Part shown: one piece after another, positions 6,961 to 8,694 of the stretch
How positions within the stretch are numbered: position 1 is the stretch's first letter
Layout: the number at the start of each line of letters is the position of its first letter
NCBI GenBank assembly: GCA_959020865.1
Contig: CAUEUD010000163.1
Coordinates: forward strand, 1 to 8,694
Length of the DNA stretch: 8,694 nucleotides
Direction of reading: 5' to 3'
Source: Eubacterium limosum
GTDB taxonomy: Bacteria > Bacillota > Clostridia > Eubacteriales > Eubacteriaceae
The notes under the pieces: model-generated
What the model saw: only the letters and a program-made list of their open reading frames with translations
What the model was told of the DNA's origin: nothing
Databases searched by the model: none
Position numbers and translations under genes: made by a program

Positions 6961-7239
6961 TCACCTTGCAAAACCTTTGTGCTTACTTTTAACGGGGGCG
7001 GCCATCACCTTCAACTCTTTTTGGTAATCAAGCGCCTCCGTCACACGGGTGCACAAATCTCTGATGGCTTTGTCCTGATCATTAAAATAGTGGCCATAGT
7101 AATAGTAATCATTCTGGCCGCATTTCCAGGTGACAAAGGGCTCCGGGGCTTTCGGATTATAGCCCAAAACAAAGGCATGATCCGGATCAACCTGTACGCG
7201 GTCTGTAATCACATAGCCTTGATTGATTTCTTCCTTCAA
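6961..7239 (-). CDS. Small conserved hypothetical protein (92 aa, TTG start)
   Basis: This short protein of unknown function begins GYVITDRVQVD at residue 8 and continues with a tyrosine-rich core (QNDYYYYGHYFND) and a helix ending in CTRVTEALDYQ. The order, a Y-x-IT opening, an aromatic strand region, then a helix with an RV pair, resembles residues 14-80 of the protein encoded at 7565-8176, so it may be the same domain standing alone (by eye, weak). The start is TTG 7239: AAAGGAGG ends 8 nt upstream, and there is no suitable ATG nearby. The C-terminus is basic (KSKHKGFAR). A 32-bp gap separates it from the upstream gene; the next gene starts 4 bp after its stop. Confidence 0.75.
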   Translation of the reverse strand: MKEEINQGYVITDRVQVDPDHAFVLGYNPKAPEPFVTWKCGQNDYYYYGHYFNDQDKAIRDLCTRVTEALDYQKELKVMAAPVKSKHKGFAR

Positions 7240-7247
7240 CGTTAAAT

Positions 7248-7255
7248 CCTCCTTT
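7248..7255 (-). promoter_or_regulatory. Strong ribosome binding site selecting a TTG start
   Basis: AAAGGAGG reads on the minus strand 8 nt before TTG 7239. It is the best match to the anti-Shine-Dalgarno sequence in the window and is the reason for accepting a non-ATG start for the 92-residue protein. Strong site plus weak start codon may tune its level. Confidence 0.75.
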
Positions 7256-7271
7256 TTCTTTTGTATCGCAT

Positions 7272-7565
7272 TTATATGTCTTGATCTTTTTTTAAAATAA
7301 AGTTTCCGTTGCGGTCATACCGGCTGGGATCGGCGGCTGGACGGTCCCAGCCTAAGAGCATCCCGCTGAGCATGGCTTCTCTCTGGGCTTTGGTGACGCC
7401 CATCACCGCATTGGCGCGCTCTGAAAGCCGACGGTTCGTTGCCCGATCGGGAGTGGAAAGCTCGGTTTTTTCATAGGTGAGCGCCCCTTTTCGGATCCGG
7501 ACAATCTCGCCGGTTGAAAATAACGTGGTATAGCAGAAGTCTGGCAATGTTGTTTTCTCCTTCAT
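7272..7565 (-). CDS. Small conserved hypothetical protein (97 aa)
   Basis: I cannot assign a named family. The protein opens MKEKTTLPDFCYTTLFSTGE, then has a short beta-like stretch with IVRIRKGALTYEKTEL, a helical middle (RATNRRLSERANAVMGVTKAQREAMLSGMLLGW) and a final PAADPSRYDRNGNFI segment. From memory, proteins ending GVTKAQ..AM..GS/GMFGW..PAADP.NYD are common in Clostridia conjugative elements, always small and uncharacterised. The start is ATG 7565: AAAGGAG (7576-7582) is 10 nt upstream, and the ATG shares one base with the TGA of the upstream gene, a sign of translational coupling. A longer reading from 7652 would only repeat the out-of-frame tail of that gene. No membrane segment is seen. 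Confidence 0.8.
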   Translation of the reverse strand: MKEKTTLPDFCYTTLFSTGEIVRIRKGALTYEKTELSTPDRATNRRLSERANAVMGVTKAQREAMLSGMLLGWDRPAADPSRYDRNGNFILKKDQDI

Positions 7566-8176
7566 CAGCGGGCTTCTCCTTTTCGGTTTTTTTCTTTCTT
7601 TTGTCTTTGTTTGATCTGCTCGAGGTTTTGCTTTGCCCATTCCGGCAGACATTCGGGCTTCACGACGCCCTGGACGTCATAGCGTTCAAAGCGTGTTTCT
7701 TCGTGGCTGTAGAGCTTTTTGACAAAGACGGCGTTCCCCCGGGCATTGCCATGGGCTCCAAAACCACCGGTTACATAGACCAGCTGATTCGCAGCATGTT
7801 GGCACTCTGGCCGTAAAACTTCCGGCTTAATGGCAACGACTTTTCCCCTAATGTTCTCACCCGGATCATCAAGGGAGCACATCTCTGGAGTAATCACCGC
7901 CATCGGAACCGTGATCTGACTCAGGGTTTCCCGTGCTTGTTCGATCTGGGCTTGCACACGCGTGGTAAACACGTCCATCATGTCCAGATAGGAGCCGGTT
8001 TCGATTTCTGAATACCTTACGTAAAAAAAGACGTTCTGACGATTGGCACACAAGTATTGATCGGGTCCATAATCGCCGGGCTTTTCACCAAAAACCACGG
8101 TCTTATCTCCGATACACAGTTCTTGGGTGATCGCATAATCACCACACTTCATGCTTTCATTGTTTTCCGCATTCAT
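7565..8176 (-). CDS. Conserved hypothetical element protein, paralogue of the upstream gene (203 aa)
   Basis: Two parts can be seen. Residues 11-80 (CGDYAITQEL, VVFGEKPGD, YLCANRQ, ETGSYLDMMDVF) form an N-terminal domain. Residues 100-185 form a second one with GKVVAIKPEVLRPE, QLVYVTGGFGA, FVKKLY, FERYDVQG and LPEWA. The last 20 residues are a lysine/arginine-rich helix. About half of the second domain is identical by eye to the product of the neighbouring gene at 8176, and the N-terminal parts also align, so the two arose by tandem duplication. The function is unknown; I recall similar proteins only as unnamed members of conjugative elements. ATG 8176 shares one base with the upstream TAA, and a GGAAAGGGG stretch (8187-8195) 10 nt upstream can serve as ribosome binding site. 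Confidence 0.82.
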   Translation of the reverse strand: MNAENNESMKCGDYAITQELCIGDKTVVFGEKPGDYGPDQYLCANRQNVFFYVRYSEIETGSYLDMMDVFTTRVQAQIEQARETLSQITVPMAVITPEMCSLDDPGENIRGKVVAIKPEVLRPECQHAANQLVYVTGGFGAHGNARGNAVFVKKLYSHEETRFERYDVQGVVKPECLPEWAKQNLEQIKQRQKKEKNRKGEAR

Positions 8177-8694
8177 TAGCGCGCTGCCCCTTTCCTGATG
8201 ATTTCTTTTTTCTGGAATTTCTTAATCGCTTTCTGAGCCCATTCCGGCAGGCTGTTCATATTGACAAGTCCCTGCACCTCATTTCTTTCGAACTGGGCCT
8301 CTCTGCCGTCGCACACGTTCTTTACAATAATGGCCTTTTCTTTGGGATTGGCTTTTGCGCCGGAACCGCCGGTGACATAGCAGATTTGTTCATTGGCGTG
8401 CTGGTATTCGGGTCTGAAAACCTCTGCCTTAAGGACCACAAACTTACCGATGATGCTTTTTGTGTGATCATCCAGCCGACAGTGCTCCGCCGGAATGGGC
8501 GCATTGGGTCCGCCGATCTTTTTCTCTGCGTCCCGGAGTATCTTGATCTCTCCCTGAATCCCTTTGGTATAGCGCTCCAGCATTTCCAGATAGTCACCGG
8601 TCTCGACATCTTCATAGCCTTTGTCCAGATGATCGAGATCATCATGGGCACACAGATAGCGTTTATCCGGGCACTCGGCTTGTTTCTCTCCGAG
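8176..8694 (-). CDS. Paralogous conserved hypothetical element protein (5' end beyond window)
   Basis: The frame stays open to the right edge, giving 172 residues without a start. The first visible residues, LGEKQAECPDKRYLCAHDD and DVETGDYLEML, align with FGEKPGDYGPDQYLCANRQ and IETGSYLDMM of the next gene, so only about 30 N-terminal residues should be missing. The C-terminal domain has GKFVVLKAEVFRPEYQHA, YVTGGSGA, FERNEVQG and LPEWA, and a basic tail ending IRKGAAR, very like RKGEAR of the paralogue. An internal ATG at 8583 would remove conserved sequence and is not the start. Function unknown. It is the first gene of the visible operon; the promoter is outside. Confidence 0.8.
   Translation of the reverse strand, partial: LGEKQAECPDKRYLCAHDDLDHLDKGYEDVETGDYLEMLERYTKGIQGEIKILRDAEKKIGGPNAPIPAEHCRLDDHTKSIIGKFVVLKAEVFRPEYQHANEQICYVTGGSGAKANPKEKAIIVKNVCDGREAQFERNEVQGLVNMNSLPEWAQKAIKKFQKKEIIRKGAAR

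Noticed and set aside
7566..7652. Upstream extension of the 97-residue gene
   Set aside because: The extra part reads the basic tail of the upstream gene in the wrong frame, and the ribosome binding site lies inside it.
1..8694. tRNA, rRNA, CRISPR array, IS ends, attachment site or replication origin
   Set aside because: I found no regularly spaced repeats, cloverleaf-like segments, terminal repeats or iterons by reading. The DNA is almost wholly coding on the minus strand.

Overview
The window is accessory DNA of a bacterial conjugative element, most likely from a Gram-positive anaerobe of the Clostridia/Eubacteriales. The basis is gene content: a very large DNA methylase-helicase protein, a YodL-domain protein, TnpV, and several small unnamed proteins. 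From memory, this set travels on Tn1549/CTn-like integrative conjugative elements and related plasmids. AGGAGG-type ribosome binding sites agree. I cannot name the species, and no integrase, relaxase, origin or att site lies in the window, so ICE versus plasmid is open.

Every gene I can support is on the minus strand, packed as one operon read from right to left. Gaps are 4 to 32 nt or the genes overlap. The order is: a 5'-incomplete gene (8176-8694); its tandem paralogue (7565-8176); a 97-residue protein (7272-7565); a 92-residue protein with a TTG start (6961-7239); a 100-residue protein (6654-6956); a YodL-domain protein (6104-6697); and the giant gene (6099 to beyond base 1). The giant gene has 2033 codons in the window and is cut by the left edge. 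It contains an N-terminal conserved region, a disordered linker, small beta-rich modules, an N6-adenine-type methylase and an SNF2-like helicase. The operon promoter must lie to the right of the window.

The most striking feature is a gene inside a gene. A complete tnpV (4893-5243) with its own ribosome binding site lies entirely inside the giant gene, on the same strand but in another frame. The giant frame stays open through all of it and there reads as a proline/arginine/acid-rich linker. Just upstream of tnpV is a promoter-like sequence (TTGCAA, 17 nt, TACAAT). About 390 nt downstream of its stop is an 11-bp hairpin followed by six T residues. Together they look like a self-contained transcription unit hidden in the coding sequence of its host gene. 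The overlap is read directly from the sequence. The promoter and terminator roles are inference.

The likely joint role, inferred only, is to help the element establish itself in a new host: the methylase-helicase could modify or remodel the incoming DNA, with the small proteins as accessory or anti-defence factors. No rRNA, tRNA, CRISPR array or insertion sequence with terminal repeats was seen. The plus strand holds only shadow reading frames.
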